This document shows, piece by piece, positions 54,292 to 64,000 of a DNA stretch of 64,000 nucleotides; position 1 is the stretch's first letter; each line of letters starts with the position of its first letter. This DNA is from Accumulibacter sp. Lineage in GTDB: Bacteria; Pseudomonadota; Gammaproteobacteria; Burkholderiales; Rhodocyclaceae. The notes under the pieces are model-generated. The model was not told the DNA's origin and made no database searches. It saw only the letters and a program-made list of their open reading frames with translations. The stretch spans positions 44,137 through 108,136 of the forward strand of contig NZ_JAMTDX010000072.1 of assembly GCF_023806625.1 (NCBI RefSeq). The letters run 5' to 3'. A program made the position numbers and the translations under genes.

Positions 54292-55209
54292 ATGAATGAG
54301 TCTTCTGCTGGTCCTGCCCTGCTGCTCGCTCTCCTTCTGCCGCTCATGGCGCCGATCGCCCACAGCGCCGCGCGCCTGCCCGACGATCCCCTCGAGCGGC
54401 GCTGCTGGCTGCAATACACGGCCGACCGCACCTCGGTCAGCCTGTTTGCCGACTCGACGCCGGTCACCTTTTCGAACCTCCGGGATGGCTTCCATGTCCG
54501 CACGCCGTTCTGGGTCGAGTTCGGCATACGTGGAATGGGCGTGATTCCCGCGGGCAACAAGCGCGAGAAAAGCGGTCACCACCATCTGCTGATCGACACG
54601 CCGATGCCGAATTCGGTCACCGAGCCGATTCCCTTCTCGGACAAGTACCGGCATTTCGGCAAGGGTCAGACCGCGACGGCGATCGACCTGCCGCCCGGGC
54701 AGCATAGCCTGCGCCTGCTCTTCGCCGACTACGACCATCGCCCCTATTACGTCTTCAGCCGGAAGATCACCGTCACCGTCACCGGTCCTCGCAACGCGAC
54801 CCCTAAGCCGCGGATCAACCCCGAGCACTTCAGCGAAAGCTGTGCGTTGTGGTACCAGGACGAGGTCTCGACCCCGCCTGCAGAGTCCCGGGCGGTCTAT
54901 CTCAAGAATCTTCGCGACGGCGAGACCGTAGACAGTCCGTTTCTCGTCAAGCTGGGCGCGGTTGGCTTCGGCGTGGCCCCCGAGCGTACGTCGATTCCCG
55001 AGACCGGCCATTTCCTGCTGACCGTGCGCAAGAACCGGACGACGGTGAGCACCGTACATCTTGGCGACGGTCAGACGGAGGCGGTACTCGACCTCGGTCC
55101 GGGCGACTACGATCTCGAGTTCAGCCTGCTGTCCGGCGACCACAAGCTCCTCCTCCGCGATCAGCTCAGGCTGAGTGTCGCTTCACAGGCCAGTGCTCAG
55201 CGCCGCTGA
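54292..55209 (+). CDS. Secreted protein with two DUF4399 domains
   Basis: A 305-residue exported protein. Signal peptide LLLALLLPLMAPIAHSA, then two copies of the DUF4399 domain. Copy 1 (about 50-170) has NLRDGFHVRTPFWVEFGIRG and KSGHHHLLID. Copy 2 (about 185-300) has NLRDGETVDSPFLVKLGAVG and ETGHFLLTV. DUF4399 proteins are periplasmic and of unknown function; His in the HHH motif suggests metal binding in copy 1 that is lost in copy 2. ATG at 54292 chosen because it starts the signal peptide. Confidence 0.85.
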   Translation: MNESSAGPALLLALLLPLMAPIAHSAARLPDDPLERRCWLQYTADRTSVSLFADSTPVTFSNLRDGFHVRTPFWVEFGIRGMGVIPAGNKREKSGHHHLLIDTPMPNSVTEPIPFSDKYRHFGKGQTATAIDLPPGQHSLRLLFADYDHRPYYVFSRKITVTVTGPRNATPKPRINPEHFSESCALWYQDEVSTPPAESRAVYLKNLRDGETVDSPFLVKLGAVGFGVAPERTSIPETGHFLLTVRKNRTTVSTVHLGDGQTEAVLDLGPGDYDLEFSLLSGDHKLLLRDQLRLSVASQASAQRR

Positions 55210-55381
55210 ACAGCGCGACCAAACGGGTTGGTCGACCGGCTGGCCAGTCGATCATGACCGATCTCTGATAGTCTAGACAGTTGTCGGCCCTCCAATGCCG
55301 GCTTCCCTCGGCCACACCGTCCAACCCGTCCGGGCTGGTTGTTGGCGCTTCCCTCGTTTGAAACACCGTCCGTCCGCCATC

Positions 55382-56542
55382 ATGTCGAAGCCCCGTATCT
55401 TCCTGCTCGCCGTGCTCCTGACCGCCCTCGCGGCGGCGGCATACTGGTCCGCGCCCCGGATCGCCGGAACGGCCCGAGCGCCGGCGAAGGCACCTGCGCC
55501 GGTACCAGTGGTCACGGCTCGCGCAACGCTGGCTGACGTGCCGGTCGCCGTCGAGGTCGTCGGCAGGGCCGAAGCTTACGAGAGCGTTGCGCTGAAAGCA
55601 CGAGTCGATGGCCAGGTGATCAGCGTCCGCTTTTCCGAGGGCCAATCGGTCAGTTCCGGAGAAGTCCTGATTGAGCTCGATCCGGGGGACTTCGAGGCCC
55701 GCCTGAGTCAGGCGCGTGCCAGTCTGCTCAAGGATGAGGCCATCCTGGCCAAGGCCAGGGTTGACGTCGATCGCTACGTCGCACTGAAGGCACGAGGTTT
55801 CGTTTCCGAGGAGAAGGTCAACGAGATGCGCACGGCTCTCGCGGCGGCCGCCGCGACGGTCGACGCGGACCGTGCGGCGGTCGACCTGGCCAGGCGGCAG
55901 TTGTCGTACGCGACGATCCGCGCGCCCTTTGCCGGCATCGTTGGTGCCCGCCTGGTCTTCCCCGGCACCGCGGTCAAGGTGAACGACACGGTGCTCGCCG
56001 TCGTCAATCGCGTGCGCCCGCTCTTCGTCGCCTTCTCCGTCCCCGAGAAGCACCTCGCAGCGCTGCGCCGGGCGATGGATCGCGGCGACGCCCGAGCGAC
56101 GGTCCGGGTTCCCGGCGCAAAGACCCCGCCCGCCGCAGCGCGAGTGCGCTTCATCGACAACACTGTCGACAGCTCGACGGGAACGATCCAGGTCAAGGCC
56201 GTGCTCGACAACGAAGATCAGCAGTTGACCCCGGGACAGTTTCTCGACGTCAGCCTCGTCCTCGATACACTGGTCGACGCAGTGGTCGTCCCGACAGAGG
56301 CCGTTCAGCAGGGACCGGAAGGCGCGTGGATCTATGTCGTCCGTCCGGACCGTACCGTCGAAGCGCGAAGAATCGAAGTCATCACCACTCAGCGAGGAAT
56401 CGCAGCAATCGCCAAGGGGCTGGCCAAGGACGAAACGGTGGTTACCGACGGCCAGCTTCGCCTCGCACCCGGCTTGACCGTCGACGTCCCCGACGCGGGC
56501 AACGCTGACAGAGACGGCGCGCCAACCGCGCCCGAGCGCTGA
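55382..56542 (+). CDS. RND efflux periplasmic adaptor (MFP)
   Basis: A 386-residue membrane-fusion protein. An N-terminal hydrophobic segment (IFLLAVLLTALAAAAYWSAP) is followed by lipoyl/barrel-sandwich halves (ALKARVDGQVISVRFSEGQS and SYATIRAPFAGIVGARLVFPG), a hairpin region of coiled coil between them (about residues 110-170), and a beta-barrel with NEDQQLTPGQFLDVSL. It bridges the RND pump with an outer membrane channel. It is 10 bp upstream of the pump gene. ATG at 55382. Confidence 0.93.
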   Translation: MSKPRIFLLAVLLTALAAAAYWSAPRIAGTARAPAKAPAPVPVVTARATLADVPVAVEVVGRAEAYESVALKARVDGQVISVRFSEGQSVSSGEVLIELDPGDFEARLSQARASLLKDEAILAKARVDVDRYVALKARGFVSEEKVNEMRTALAAAAATVDADRAAVDLARRQLSYATIRAPFAGIVGARLVFPGTAVKVNDTVLAVVNRVRPLFVAFSVPEKHLAALRRAMDRGDARATVRVPGAKTPPAAARVRFIDNTVDSSTGTIQVKAVLDNEDQQLTPGQFLDVSLVLDTLVDAVVVPTEAVQQGPEGAWIYVVRPDRTVEARRIEVITTQRGIAAIAKGLAKDETVVTDGQLRLAPGLTVDVPDAGNADRDGAPTAPER

Positions 56543-56552
56543 GTTTCCCGAG

Positions 56553-59500
56553 ATGACGCTCCCCGAACTGTGCATTCGCCGGCCGGTGATGACGACGCTG
56601 TTGATGGCCGCGCTACTCGTCTTCGGCGTGCTCGGCTATCGCAGCCTGCCGGTCGCCGAACTGCCGACGGTCGACTTCCCGACGATCGCGGTGACCGCCA
56701 GCCTCCCGGGGGCGTCACCCGAAACGATGGCCGCAGCGGTGGCGACACCTCTCGAAGGACAGTTCTCGACGATCGCCGGCCTCGACTCGATGACCTCGAC
56801 GAGCGCCCAGGGTTCGACTTCGATCACCCTGCAGTTCGCGCTCGAGCGCAACATCGACGCCGCTGCCCAGGACGTCCAGTCGGCGATCTCGGCAGCCCTG
56901 CGCAAGCTGCCGCCGAACATGCCGGCGCCGCCGTCGTTCCGCAAGGTCAACCCGGCCGACTTCCCGATCTTCTACGTCGCGATGATGTCGCGGACTCTGC
57001 CGCTCTCGCTGGTCAACGAATACGCCGAGACGCAGCTCGCCCAGCGCCTGTCGACGATCACCGGAGTGGCCCAGGTCCAGGTCTACGGAGCGCAGAAATT
57101 TGCCGTGCGCATCCAGGCCAACCCCGACGAGCTCGCCAGCCGCGGGATCGGCATCGACGAGATGCAGCAGGCGCTGGCCCAGAACAACGTCAATCAGCCG
57201 ATCGGCCAGCTTGATGGCCCGCGTCAGACCTTCGCCATCAAGGATGGCGGCCAGCTGTCGACGGCCCCCGCCTACCGCCCGCTGATCGTCGCCTGGCGCA
57301 ACGGGGCACCGGTGCGTCTCGACGAGGTGGCCACGGCGATCGACAGCGTCGAAAACAACCGCATCGCAAGCTGGAACGTCGATCGCCGGGCGATCGTCCT
57401 GGCCGTGCTGCGCCAGCCCGGCGCGAACACCATCGAGACCGTCGAGGCGATCAGACAGGTGCTCCCGTCGTTCCAGTCGAAGCTGCCGGCAGCGATCGAG
57501 ATGAAGGTACTCTTCGACCGCAGCGTGTCGATCCGTGAGGCCGTCCAGGACGTCCAGTTCACGCTGATCCTTGCCGGGGCACTGGTGATCATGGTCATCC
57601 TGCTCTTTCTCAGAAACCTGTCGGCGACGTTGATTCCGAGCCTCGCTCTGCCGATCTCGGTGGTCGGCACATTCGGCGCGATGTCGCTGCTCGGCTACAG
57701 CCTCGACAACCTGTCCCTGCTCGCCCTGACGCTGTCCGTCGGCTTCGTCGTCGACGACGCGATCGTCATGCTCGAGAACATCGTCCGCCACGTCGAGAAA
57801 GGCGAGCCGGCGTTTCAGGCGGCGATCACCGGCGCCCGTGAAATCGGTTTCACGATCATTTCGATGACCGTCTCGCTGGTCGCCGTGTTCATTCCCGTTC
57901 TGTTCATGCGCGGGATCGTCGGTCGTCTGCTGCACGAGTTCGCGGTGACCATCTGTATCGCGATCCTCGTCTCGGGCTTCGTTTCCCTGACCCTGACGCC
58001 GATGCTCTGCAGCCGGTATGTCCGCCCGGCTGATCACGAAGCGCACGGTCGCGTCTTCCAGGCCTTCGAGCGCCTGTTTACGGCGATGCTCTCCGGCTAT
58101 GAACGGTCGCTCAGGGCGGCGCTCGGACACCCGCGGCTGGTGCTGGCCAGCTTCGTGATCACTCTGGGACTCAGTGGCGCTCTCTTCGCCTGGCTACCCA
58201 AGGACTTCCTGCCCAGCGGTGATACCGGGCAGATCATCGCGTTCACCGAGGGCGCCCAGGATATCTCCTTCCCCTCGATGGTTCAGCACCAGCGTGCCCT
58301 CGCCGAGATCGTCGCCCAGGAACCCGATGTCCACTCGTTCATGTCTGCCGTCGGTGCCGGCGGCATCCGGCCGACGGCGAATACCGGGACCATCTTCATG
58401 ATCCTCAAGCCGCGTGACGAGCGCCGCTCGACTCCCGACGAGATCATCCAGAGGCTGCGCCCGAAGCTCGCTGCCGTCCCGGGAATCAAGGCCTACCTGC
58501 AGAATCCGCCAGTGATCCGCATCGGCGGGCAGATTACCGCCGCCCAGCACCAGTACACGCTCCAGGATACCGATCTCGATGAACTGTACCGCTGGACCGG
58601 CACATTGACCGAGCGCATCCGCCAGTTGCCGGGATTCATCGACGTGACCAACAACCTCAACGACCGCAGCCCGGTCGTCGCCCTGGAGATCGACCGCAAC
58701 CGGCTCGCCACCCTCGGACTGAGCTACGGTCAGGTCGAGGACGCGCTACAGAGCGCGTTCAGCGCACGACAGGTGTCGACGATCTACGGATCGAGCAATC
58801 AGTACCAGGTGATTCTCGAAGTGGCTCCCGAGTACCAGGAGACGCCCGATGCACTCGCTCGCCTGTACGTGCGCAACAATGCAGGGAAACTCGTGCCACT
58901 CGACACGGTCGCCCACTTCAGCCGCAGAACACAGGCGCTGACCGTGAGCCACCAGGGCCAGTTGCCCGCAGTGACGATTTCCTTCAATCTGCTTCCCGGC
59001 GTATCGCTCGGCGAGGCCGTCAACCGGATCAGGACCCTCGAGCAGGAGATGCGCATCCCGGTTTCGCTGAACACCAGTCTGCAGGGAACGGCGCAGGCCT
59101 TCCAGAGTTCGCAACAGGGACTCGGTGTGCTGCTGCTGATGGCTGTCCTCGTCGTCTACATCGTGCTCGGCATCCTCTACGAGAGCTTCGTTCACCCACT
59201 GACGATCCTCTCCGGCCTGCCGTCGGCCGGTCTCGGCGCGCTGCTGACGCTGCTCGCCTTTAGCGTCGACCTCAGCCTCTACGCCTTCGTCGGGGTGATC
59301 ATGCTGATCGGGATCGTCAAGAAGAACGCGATCATGATGATCGACTTCGCCCTTGCACGCCAGCGACAGGACGGCCTGCCAGCCCGAACGGCGATATTCG
59401 AAGCCTGTCTGATCCGCTTCCGGCCGATCATGATGACCACGATGGCTGCGCTGGCCGGGACCTTGCCGATCGCCCTGGGTCTCGGGGCCGGTGCCGAAGT

Positions 59501-59636
59501 CAGGCGACCGCTCGGTCTGGCGGTGGTTGGCGGGCTCGTGCTTTCGCAGTTCCTGACGCTCTACCTGACTCCGGTCATCTACCTCTACCTCGAGCGTTAT
59601 GCGAGGCGCGCCCAGCCCGCGCTGGCCGCCTCCTGA
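56553..59636 (+). CDS. RND multidrug efflux permease (HAE1, MdtB/MexF-like)
   Basis: A 1027-residue proton-driven pump with the usual 12 membrane segments and two large periplasmic loops. The proton-relay Asp pair is in FVVDDAIVMLENIVRH (TM4), with the Lys region in VGVIMLIGIVKKNAIMMIDF (TM10). The start PELCIRRPVMTTLLMAALLVF is typical. No outer membrane factor is encoded nearby. No regulator gene was identified. Substrates may be drugs, metals or lipids and are unknown. Confidence 0.95.
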   Translation: MTLPELCIRRPVMTTLLMAALLVFGVLGYRSLPVAELPTVDFPTIAVTASLPGASPETMAAAVATPLEGQFSTIAGLDSMTSTSAQGSTSITLQFALERNIDAAAQDVQSAISAALRKLPPNMPAPPSFRKVNPADFPIFYVAMMSRTLPLSLVNEYAETQLAQRLSTITGVAQVQVYGAQKFAVRIQANPDELASRGIGIDEMQQALAQNNVNQPIGQLDGPRQTFAIKDGGQLSTAPAYRPLIVAWRNGAPVRLDEVATAIDSVENNRIASWNVDRRAIVLAVLRQPGANTIETVEAIRQVLPSFQSKLPAAIEMKVLFDRSVSIREAVQDVQFTLILAGALVIMVILLFLRNLSATLIPSLALPISVVGTFGAMSLLGYSLDNLSLLALTLSVGFVVDDAIVMLENIVRHVEKGEPAFQAAITGAREIGFTIISMTVSLVAVFIPVLFMRGIVGRLLHEFAVTICIAILVSGFVSLTLTPMLCSRYVRPADHEAHGRVFQAFERLFTAMLSGYERSLRAALGHPRLVLASFVITLGLSGALFAWLPKDFLPSGDTGQIIAFTEGAQDISFPSMVQHQRALAEIVAQEPDVHSFMSAVGAGGIRPTANTGTIFMILKPRDERRSTPDEIIQRLRPKLAAVPGIKAYLQNPPVIRIGGQITAAQHQYTLQDTDLDELYRWTGTLTERIRQLPGFIDVTNNLNDRSPVVALEIDRNRLATLGLSYGQVEDALQSAFSARQVSTIYGSSNQYQVILEVAPEYQETPDALARLYVRNNAGKLVPLDTVAHFSRRTQALTVSHQGQLPAVTISFNLLPGVSLGEAVNRIRTLEQEMRIPVSLNTSLQGTAQAFQSSQQGLGVLLLMAVLVVYIVLGILYESFVHPLTILSGLPSAGLGALLTLLAFSVDLSLYAFVGVIMLIGIVKKNAIMMIDFALARQRQDGLPARTAIFEACLIRFRPIMMTTMAALAGTLPIALGLGAGAEVRRPLGLAVVGGLVLSQFLTLYLTPVIYLYLERYARRAQPALAAS

Positions 59637-59893
59637 CCGCCCGCGACAAGAACGCCGCCAGCGATGGTAATATTTCCCGAGCCACTCGCCACACGTGACG
59701 GTAGCGTCGGCCGGTCGCGACAGGTGACGCAGCCATCGATCGCGACACGACCGAGCGAAACACTGCCGAACCAGCGACCCCGATCGGCAACGGCCGGCTG
59801 CAGCGGCCCAGGCCGCCTCTCGGGAAGCCACACTCCGGGGCAGACACGGGCGGCTGCTCCAGTTCCTCGCAGGAGAATAGGAGAATCTCCCAA

Positions 59894-60517
59894 ATGACCA
59901 AATTACCCCGCCGCACAACCCTGTTCGCCAGCGCCCTGCTGTCCGCGCTGATCCTTGCGACGTGCAGCAGGGACCCGGAGGGGAACTCATCTGGCAAGAC
60001 GCCGCAGCCGACTGCGCAGAGTGCCGTGGTTCCGGCGATTGCGTCTCCACTGTCCCGGGCAGCGGCCCGCGGCGACCTGGCGGAGATCAGGACGCTGCTC
60101 GAAAACGGAGCAGAGATCGACGCTCGCGACGCCCTCGGCCGGACGCCGCTGCACATGGCCGCCTTTTACGGACGAACAAAAGCTTCGGAACTGCTCCTCG
60201 ACAGTGGTGCGGCGATCGACGCGCGTGACGGGATCGGCATGACCCCGCTGCATGCGGCCGTGCTCTCCGGTGGCCGGAAGGAAGTGGAATTGCTCGTCGA
60301 ACGCAAGGCAGACGTCAACGCCAGGACGGAAACCGGCCAGACGCCGCTCCACCTGGCGGCAGCGACTGGTCAGCCGCGAGTCTCGCGAGTCCTCGTCGAG
60401 CACGGCGCCGACCCCGGGAGCAAGGACAAGGAAGGCCAGACCCCGCTGTTCTATGCTTCGCGCAACAAGCATCCGGTGACCAGCGAGTACCTTCAACAGC
60501 TTGCCGCCAGGCCCTGA
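59894..60517 (+). CDS. Ankyrin-repeat exported protein
   Basis: A 207-residue protein. The N-terminus (FASALLSALILATCS) resembles a lipoprotein signal, with an unusual Thr before the Cys. Residues about 52-205 contain four to five ankyrin repeats, with the TPLHMAAFYGRTKASELLLD and TPLHLAAATGQPRVSRVLVE pattern. Ankyrin repeats mediate protein contacts; a periplasmic location is inferred. AGGAG lies upstream of ATG 59894. It follows the RND gene by 257 bp and is convergent with the ligase gene. Confidence 0.88.
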   Translation: MTKLPRRTTLFASALLSALILATCSRDPEGNSSGKTPQPTAQSAVVPAIASPLSRAAARGDLAEIRTLLENGAEIDARDALGRTPLHMAAFYGRTKASELLLDSGAAIDARDGIGMTPLHAAVLSGGRKEVELLVERKADVNARTETGQTPLHLAAATGQPRVSRVLVEHGADPGSKDKEGQTPLFYASRNKHPVTSEYLQQLAARP

Positions 60518-60544
60518 CGCCGGGCGCTGCCGGGCGCGTGGCGA

Positions 60545-62221
60545 TCAGGACTTCTTCAGCGCCTCGTCACGCAATTCCCGGCGCAGGATCTTGCCGACAT
60601 TGGTCTTCGGCAACTCATTGCGGAACTCCACCTGCCCGGGGACCTTGTAGCCCGTCAGATGCTCCCGGCAATAGGCGATCAACGCCTCGGCGGTCACTGC
60701 CGGATCCTTTCTGACGACGAAAATCTTCACCGCCTCCCCCGACTTCTCATGCGGCACGCCGACGGCGGCGACTTCGAGCACGCCCGGATGCTGAGCGACG
60801 ACATCCTCGATTTCATTCGGGTAGACATTGAAGCCGGAGACGAGAATCATGTCCTTCTTGCGGTCCACGATGCGCACGAATCCCTCGGCGTCGATTACCG
60901 CGATGTCACCGGTGGCCAGAAAGCCATCCGGCAGGATCACCTTGGCGGTCTCTTCGGGGCGATTGTAATAGCCCTTCATCACCTGCGGACCGCGAATGCA
61001 CAACTCCCCGCGCTCGCCCAGAGGGACATCGACGCCAGCGTCGTTGCGGATGGCAACCTCGGTAGACGAGATCGGCAGACCGATCGCCCCCGTGTAGCTG
61101 CGGATGTTCAGCGGATTGATCGTCGCCGCCGGGGACGTCTCGGTCAGCCCATAGGCCTCGATCAGCGGCTTGCCGGTGACCACCTGCCACTTCTCGGCAA
61201 CCGCCTTCTGCACGGCCATTCCTCCGCCGAGGGTGACCTTCAGCGTACTGAAGTCCAGCGCGCAGAACGCGTCGTTGTTCAGCAGGGCGTTGAACAGCGT
61301 GTTCACCCCGGTAATCACCGTAAACGGGTACTTGCCCAGTTCGGCGACGAATGCCGGTATGTCCCGGGGATTGGTGATCAGCAGATTGCTCGCGCCGATC
61401 TTGAAGAATGTGAAGCAGTTCGCGGTCAGGGCAAAGATGTGGTAGAGCGGCAAGGCGGTGATGACGAGGTGCTGCGCGCTGCCGAGTTCGGGCTTGATCC
61501 ACGCATGCGCTTGCGCCAGATTGGCGAGAATGTTGCGGTGAAGGAGCATAGCGCCCTTGGACACGCCGGTCGTCCCGCCAGTGTATTGCAGGAACGCCAG
61601 ATCCTCGTGAGTGACCGTTACCGCTCTGAGTTCGGCCGAGGCGCCCCTCGCCAGAGCGGTGCGGAAGTTAACCGCACGCGGCAAGGTCCATGCCGGGACC
61701 ATCTTCTTGACGTACTTGACGACGAAGTTGACCACCGCCCCCTTGGGGAAGCCAAGCATGTCGCCGAGACGAGCCACGACGATGTGCCTGACCGGCGTTC
61801 GCGCGAGCACCTCCTCGAGCGTCGTCGCGAAGTTCTCGAGAATGACGATCACTTCGGCCCCCGAATCCTTCAGCTGATGCTCGAGCTCGCGCGGCGTGTA
61901 CAGCGGATTGACGTTGACCACCACGTAACCCGCACGAAGCGCTCCGAAGATGCAGATCGGGTACTGGAGGACGTTGGGCATCATCACCGCCACCCGGGCC
62001 CCCTGTGGCAGCTTGAGCGCCGATTGCAGGTAGGCCGCGAAGTCCCGTGACAGCTTGTCGAGTTCGCCATAGGTGATCTGGACACCCATGTTGATGTAGG
62101 CTACACGTTCGCGATACCGGGCGACACTCTTCTCGAACAGTTCACCGAGTGACTCGAACTCGCTCAGGTCGATCTCGGCCGGGACACCCGGCTGGTAGTT
62201 CTTCAACCATATCTTTTCCAC
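60545..62221 (-). CDS. fadD: Long-chain fatty-acid CoA ligase (FadD type)
   Basis: A 558-residue acyl-CoA synthetase. AMP-loop [29 protein letters not shown], the [21 protein letters not shown] block and [20 protein letters not shown] are all in order, and the C-terminal [15 protein letters not shown] holds the catalytic Lys. It activates long-chain fatty acids for degradation or lipid synthesis. The frame starts [18 protein letters not shown], as in FadD proteins. It is separate from the ligase at 25170, which has a reductase partner. Monocistronic in the window. Confidence 0.92.
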   Translation of the reverse strand: MEKIWLKNYQPGVPAEIDLSEFESLGELFEKSVARYRERVAYINMGVQITYGELDKLSRDFAAYLQSALKLPQGARVAVMMPNVLQYPICIFGALRAGYVVVNVNPLYTPRELEHQLKDSGAEVIVILENFATTLEEVLARTPVRHIVVARLGDMLGFPKGAVVNFVVKYVKKMVPAWTLPRAVNFRTALARGASAELRAVTVTHEDLAFLQYTGGTTGVSKGAMLLHRNILANLAQAHAWIKPELGSAQHLVITALPLYHIFALTANCFTFFKIGASNLLITNPRDIPAFVAELGKYPFTVITGVNTLFNALLNNDAFCALDFSTLKVTLGGGMAVQKAVAEKWQVVTGKPLIEAYGLTETSPAATINPLNIRSYTGAIGLPISSTEVAIRNDAGVDVPLGERGELCIRGPQVMKGYYNRPEETAKVILPDGFLATGDIAVIDAEGFVRIVDRKKDMILVSGFNVYPNEIEDVVAQHPGVLEVAAVGVPHEKSGEAVKIFVVRKDPAVTAEALIAYCREHLTGYKVPGQVEFRNELPKTNVGKILRRELRDEALKKS

Positions 62222-62428
62222 CTGTTCTCCTCCTCTTTTGCCTTCTTCCGCCTGATTGATGACCGCCAGGGCTCGGCAGCGCCGCTCGTGTCGTGCTCCG
62301 GGGCTGGAGACTGGCTCACCCGCTCCCCGTCACGACCTGACCACCGCGGCGATCCGCAGCGGGCGCGAGAAGATCGGCATCCCGCGGGTCGCCGTCGAGA
62401 ACGCGAAGCGATCAGCCGGTCCCGTCAG

Positions 62429-62752
62429 TCAGCGCACGAGATGTTTGAGCTTTTCCGGCTTGCCGTTCCAGTCCTCGGCGTCTGCTGGGGGATCCTTGCG
62501 CTCGACGATAATCGGCCAGACTCTCGACAGCTCGGCATTCAGCGCTATGAACCGACGCTGATCCTCCGGCACGTCGTCCTCGGCGAAAATCGCCTCCGCC
62601 GGGCACTCGGGAACGCAGAGCGTGCAGTCGATGCACTCATCGGGATCGATGACGAGGAAGTTCGGGCCTTCATGAAAGCAGTCCACCGGACATACGTCCA
62701 CACAATCGGTGAACTTGCACCTGATGCAGTTCTCGGTAACAACGTAAGTCAT
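62429..62752 (-). CDS. fdxA: 7Fe ferredoxin FdxA
   Basis: A 107-residue ferredoxin with a 3Fe-4S and a 4Fe-4S cluster. Cys at 9, 12, 17, 21, 25 and then 40, 43, 46 and 50 reproduce the spacing of Azotobacter-type ferredoxin I. The C-terminal extension ([20 protein letters not shown]) is family typical. ATG at 62752. It is divergent to trxA by 186 bp. Confidence 0.95.
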   Translation of the reverse strand: MTYVVTENCIRCKFTDCVDVCPVDCFHEGPNFLVIDPDECIDCTLCVPECPAEAIFAEDDVPEDQRRFIALNAELSRVWPIIVERKDPPADAEDWNGKPEKLKHLVR

Positions 62753-62938
62753 CGTCGAATTACGGCTAGTTGGAACGGCGCAGACTATAGCGTATTTGGC
62801 TTCCCCGAGACAGGCTTTCGGCTTCCCTTGGCGGGAAATTTTCGCTAGCATTGCACGACCCCGTGGCGCACCAGGGCGCAGCTTCCGCGCCGGCTGCCCC
62901 CGGTCACCTTGACCCCAGATCCCGCATGAGGCCTCTTG

Positions 62939-63265
62939 ATGAGCGAACACATCCATCACGTTACCGACGCCAGCTTCGCGACCGACGTGCTCCAGGCAGA
63001 AGAGCCAGTTCTGGTCGATTACTGGGCCGAATGGTGCAATCCGTGCAAGATGATTGCCCCGCTGCTCGACGACATCGCCAACGATTACGCCGGCCGCCTG
63101 AAGGTGGTCAAGCTGAACATCGACGAGAACCAGCAGACCCCTGCGAGCTACGGGATTCGCGGCATTCCGACGCTGATGCTGTTCAAGAACGGGAATGTCG
63201 AGGCGACCAAGGTCGGCGCTCTCTCGCGGTCGCAACTGGTCACCTTCATTGACAGCAACCTCTAA
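62939..63265 (+). CDS. trxA: Thioredoxin with WCNPC active site
   Basis: A 108-residue thioredoxin. The redox pair Cys33 and Cys36 lies in AEWCNPCKM, where the usual sequence is WCGPC; the Asn at position 34 is uncommon. The cis-Pro loop [11 protein letters not shown] and LSRSQLV are intact. The ATG at 62939 is preceded by a TTG at 62936; the ATG is preferred. The neighbouring rho downstream is the typical trxA-rho arrangement of many Proteobacteria. Confidence 0.93.
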   Translation: MSEHIHHVTDASFATDVLQAEEPVLVDYWAEWCNPCKMIAPLLDDIANDYAGRLKVVKLNIDENQQTPASYGIRGIPTLMLFKNGNVEATKVGALSRSQLVTFIDSNL

Positions 63266-63480
63266 AGCCGCTAGGCTTCAGACTTGAAGGTTCACCGGCG
63301 CGCAACAACCCAAAAGTCATAACGCCCGGAAGCCGCGCAGAGCCTTCAGCCGCCCCCTTCGCAGCCGCATCCGGCCGCCCCTGCACGGTGCCCGGCGCGA
63401 GCCGTGTCTGCCCGAGCCGTGTCTGCCCGAGCGCAGGACATCAGGCTCCACGCCAAGCTCCCCTTCCCTGTCTTCTGCCC

Positions 63481-64000
63481 ATGCAACTATCCGAACTCAA
63501 GGCGCTCCACGTCAGCCAACTTCTCGACATGGCCGTCAGCAACAGCATCGATGGCGCGAACCGGCTGCGCAAGCACGAGCTGATCTTCGCGCTGCTCAAG
63601 AACCAGGCGAGGAAGGGCGAGAGCATTTTCGGCGACGGGACTCTCGAAACCTTGTCGGATGGCTTCGGTTTCCTGCGCTCACCGGACACCTCTTATCTGG
63701 CCAGCACCGACGACATCTATGTCAGCCCCAGCCAGATCCGGCGCTTCAACCTGCACACCGGCGATACGATCGAGGGCGAAATCCGCACGCCGAAGGACGG
63801 CGAACGTTACTTCGCCCTGGTCAAGGTGGACCGGATCAACGGCGAGGCTCCCGAGGCTTCCAAGAACAAGATACTCTTCGAGAACCTGACTCCGCTGCAC
63901 CCGGCCGAACACCTGCATCTCGAGAGAGAGATCCGCGGCGAGGAGAACATCACCAGCCGGATCATCGACATCATCGCGCCGATCGGCAAGGGACAACGCG
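63481..64000 (+). CDS. rho: Transcription termination factor Rho, N-terminal part (3' end outside window)
   Basis: The first 173 residues of Rho, an RNA-binding hexameric ATPase that terminates transcripts. It shows the N-terminal helix bundle ([18 protein letters not shown]), [18 protein letters not shown] and the RNA-binding cold-shock-like domain ([19 protein letters not shown] and [18 protein letters not shown]). The ATP-binding motif lies beyond 64000. The 215 bp between trxA and rho hold no gene; rho leaders often contain autoregulatory sequence. Confidence 0.96.
   Translation, partial: MQLSELKALHVSQLLDMAVSNSIDGANRLRKHELIFALLKNQARKGESIFGDGTLETLSDGFGFLRSPDTSYLASTDDIYVSPSQIRRFNLHTGDTIEGEIRTPKDGERYFALVKVDRINGEAPEASKNKILFENLTPLHPAEHLHLEREIRGEENITSRIIDIIAPIGKGQR

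Overview
The window is a GC-rich bacterial chromosome segment, dense in genes on both strands. The marker genes (pilU, pepN, prmB, serS, rarA, ispD/ispF, fdxA, trxA-rho) are of betaproteobacterial type. Two PEP-CTERM proteins with sigma-54-like promoters, a phasin, a wax-ester-synthase-type acyltransferase and a CbrA-type symporter-kinase suggest a Rhodocyclales-like organism, for example a relative of Candidatus Accumulibacter. That placement is inferred from gene content and was not tested.

Layout. 1-6107: housekeeping run of pilU (5' end outside the window), dapE, prmB, an SGNH esterase lipoprotein and pepN, mostly overlapping. 6225-8791: a two-gene unit of a membrane protein and a FecR-domain lipoprotein whose C-terminal half is seven Cys-rich WCC repeats. 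8954-9030: tRNA-Arg(ACG). 9338-11869: two FtsX/MacB-type permeases with no ATPase nearby. 12013-19057: a patch rich in mobile DNA, with a hexapeptide-repeat acyltransferase, a GMC oxidoreductase, an IS630-family element, a reductase-methyltransferase fusion and a decayed IS5-family transposase. 19305-23402: two PEP-CTERM genes flanking a glycosyltransferase. Both PEP-CTERM promoters carry an identical 20-bp element 80-81 bp upstream of a sigma-54-like site. 24044-28102: a three-gene unit (PP-loop amidotransferase-like protein, AMP-forming acyl ligase, thioester-reductase-like SDR). 28140-29162: wrecks of IS1182- and IS66-like transposases beside tRNA-Ser(CGA), followed by serS and rarA on the minus strand. 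32355-37294: lipid and storage genes (WS/DGAT, phasin, thioesterase), a LysR regulator and small ORFs. 37318-44355: a minus-strand signalling operon of small membrane protein, symporter-histidine kinase, single-domain response regulator, a degenerate kinase fused to a DnaQ-type exonuclease, and a CBS/DUF294 protein. 44756-47971: a GT10 fucosyltransferase-like gene, a nonsense-interrupted secreted protein gene, and ispF/ispD. 48016-53826: the AmmeMemoRadiSam trio with a hydrolase-like gene, then DUF2760 and an Hsp70-like protein. 54292-59636: a DUF4399 protein and an RND efflux pair. 59894-64000: ankyrin lipoprotein, fadD-type ligase, fdxA, trxA and the start of rho.

The strongest candidates for new biology are the shared two-part promoter architecture of the PEP-CTERM genes, the seven-repeat WCC lipoprotein, the kinase-like/exonuclease fusion inside a symporter-kinase operon, and the PP-loop/ligase/reductase operon. 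No CRISPR array, phage module or complete defence system was seen.
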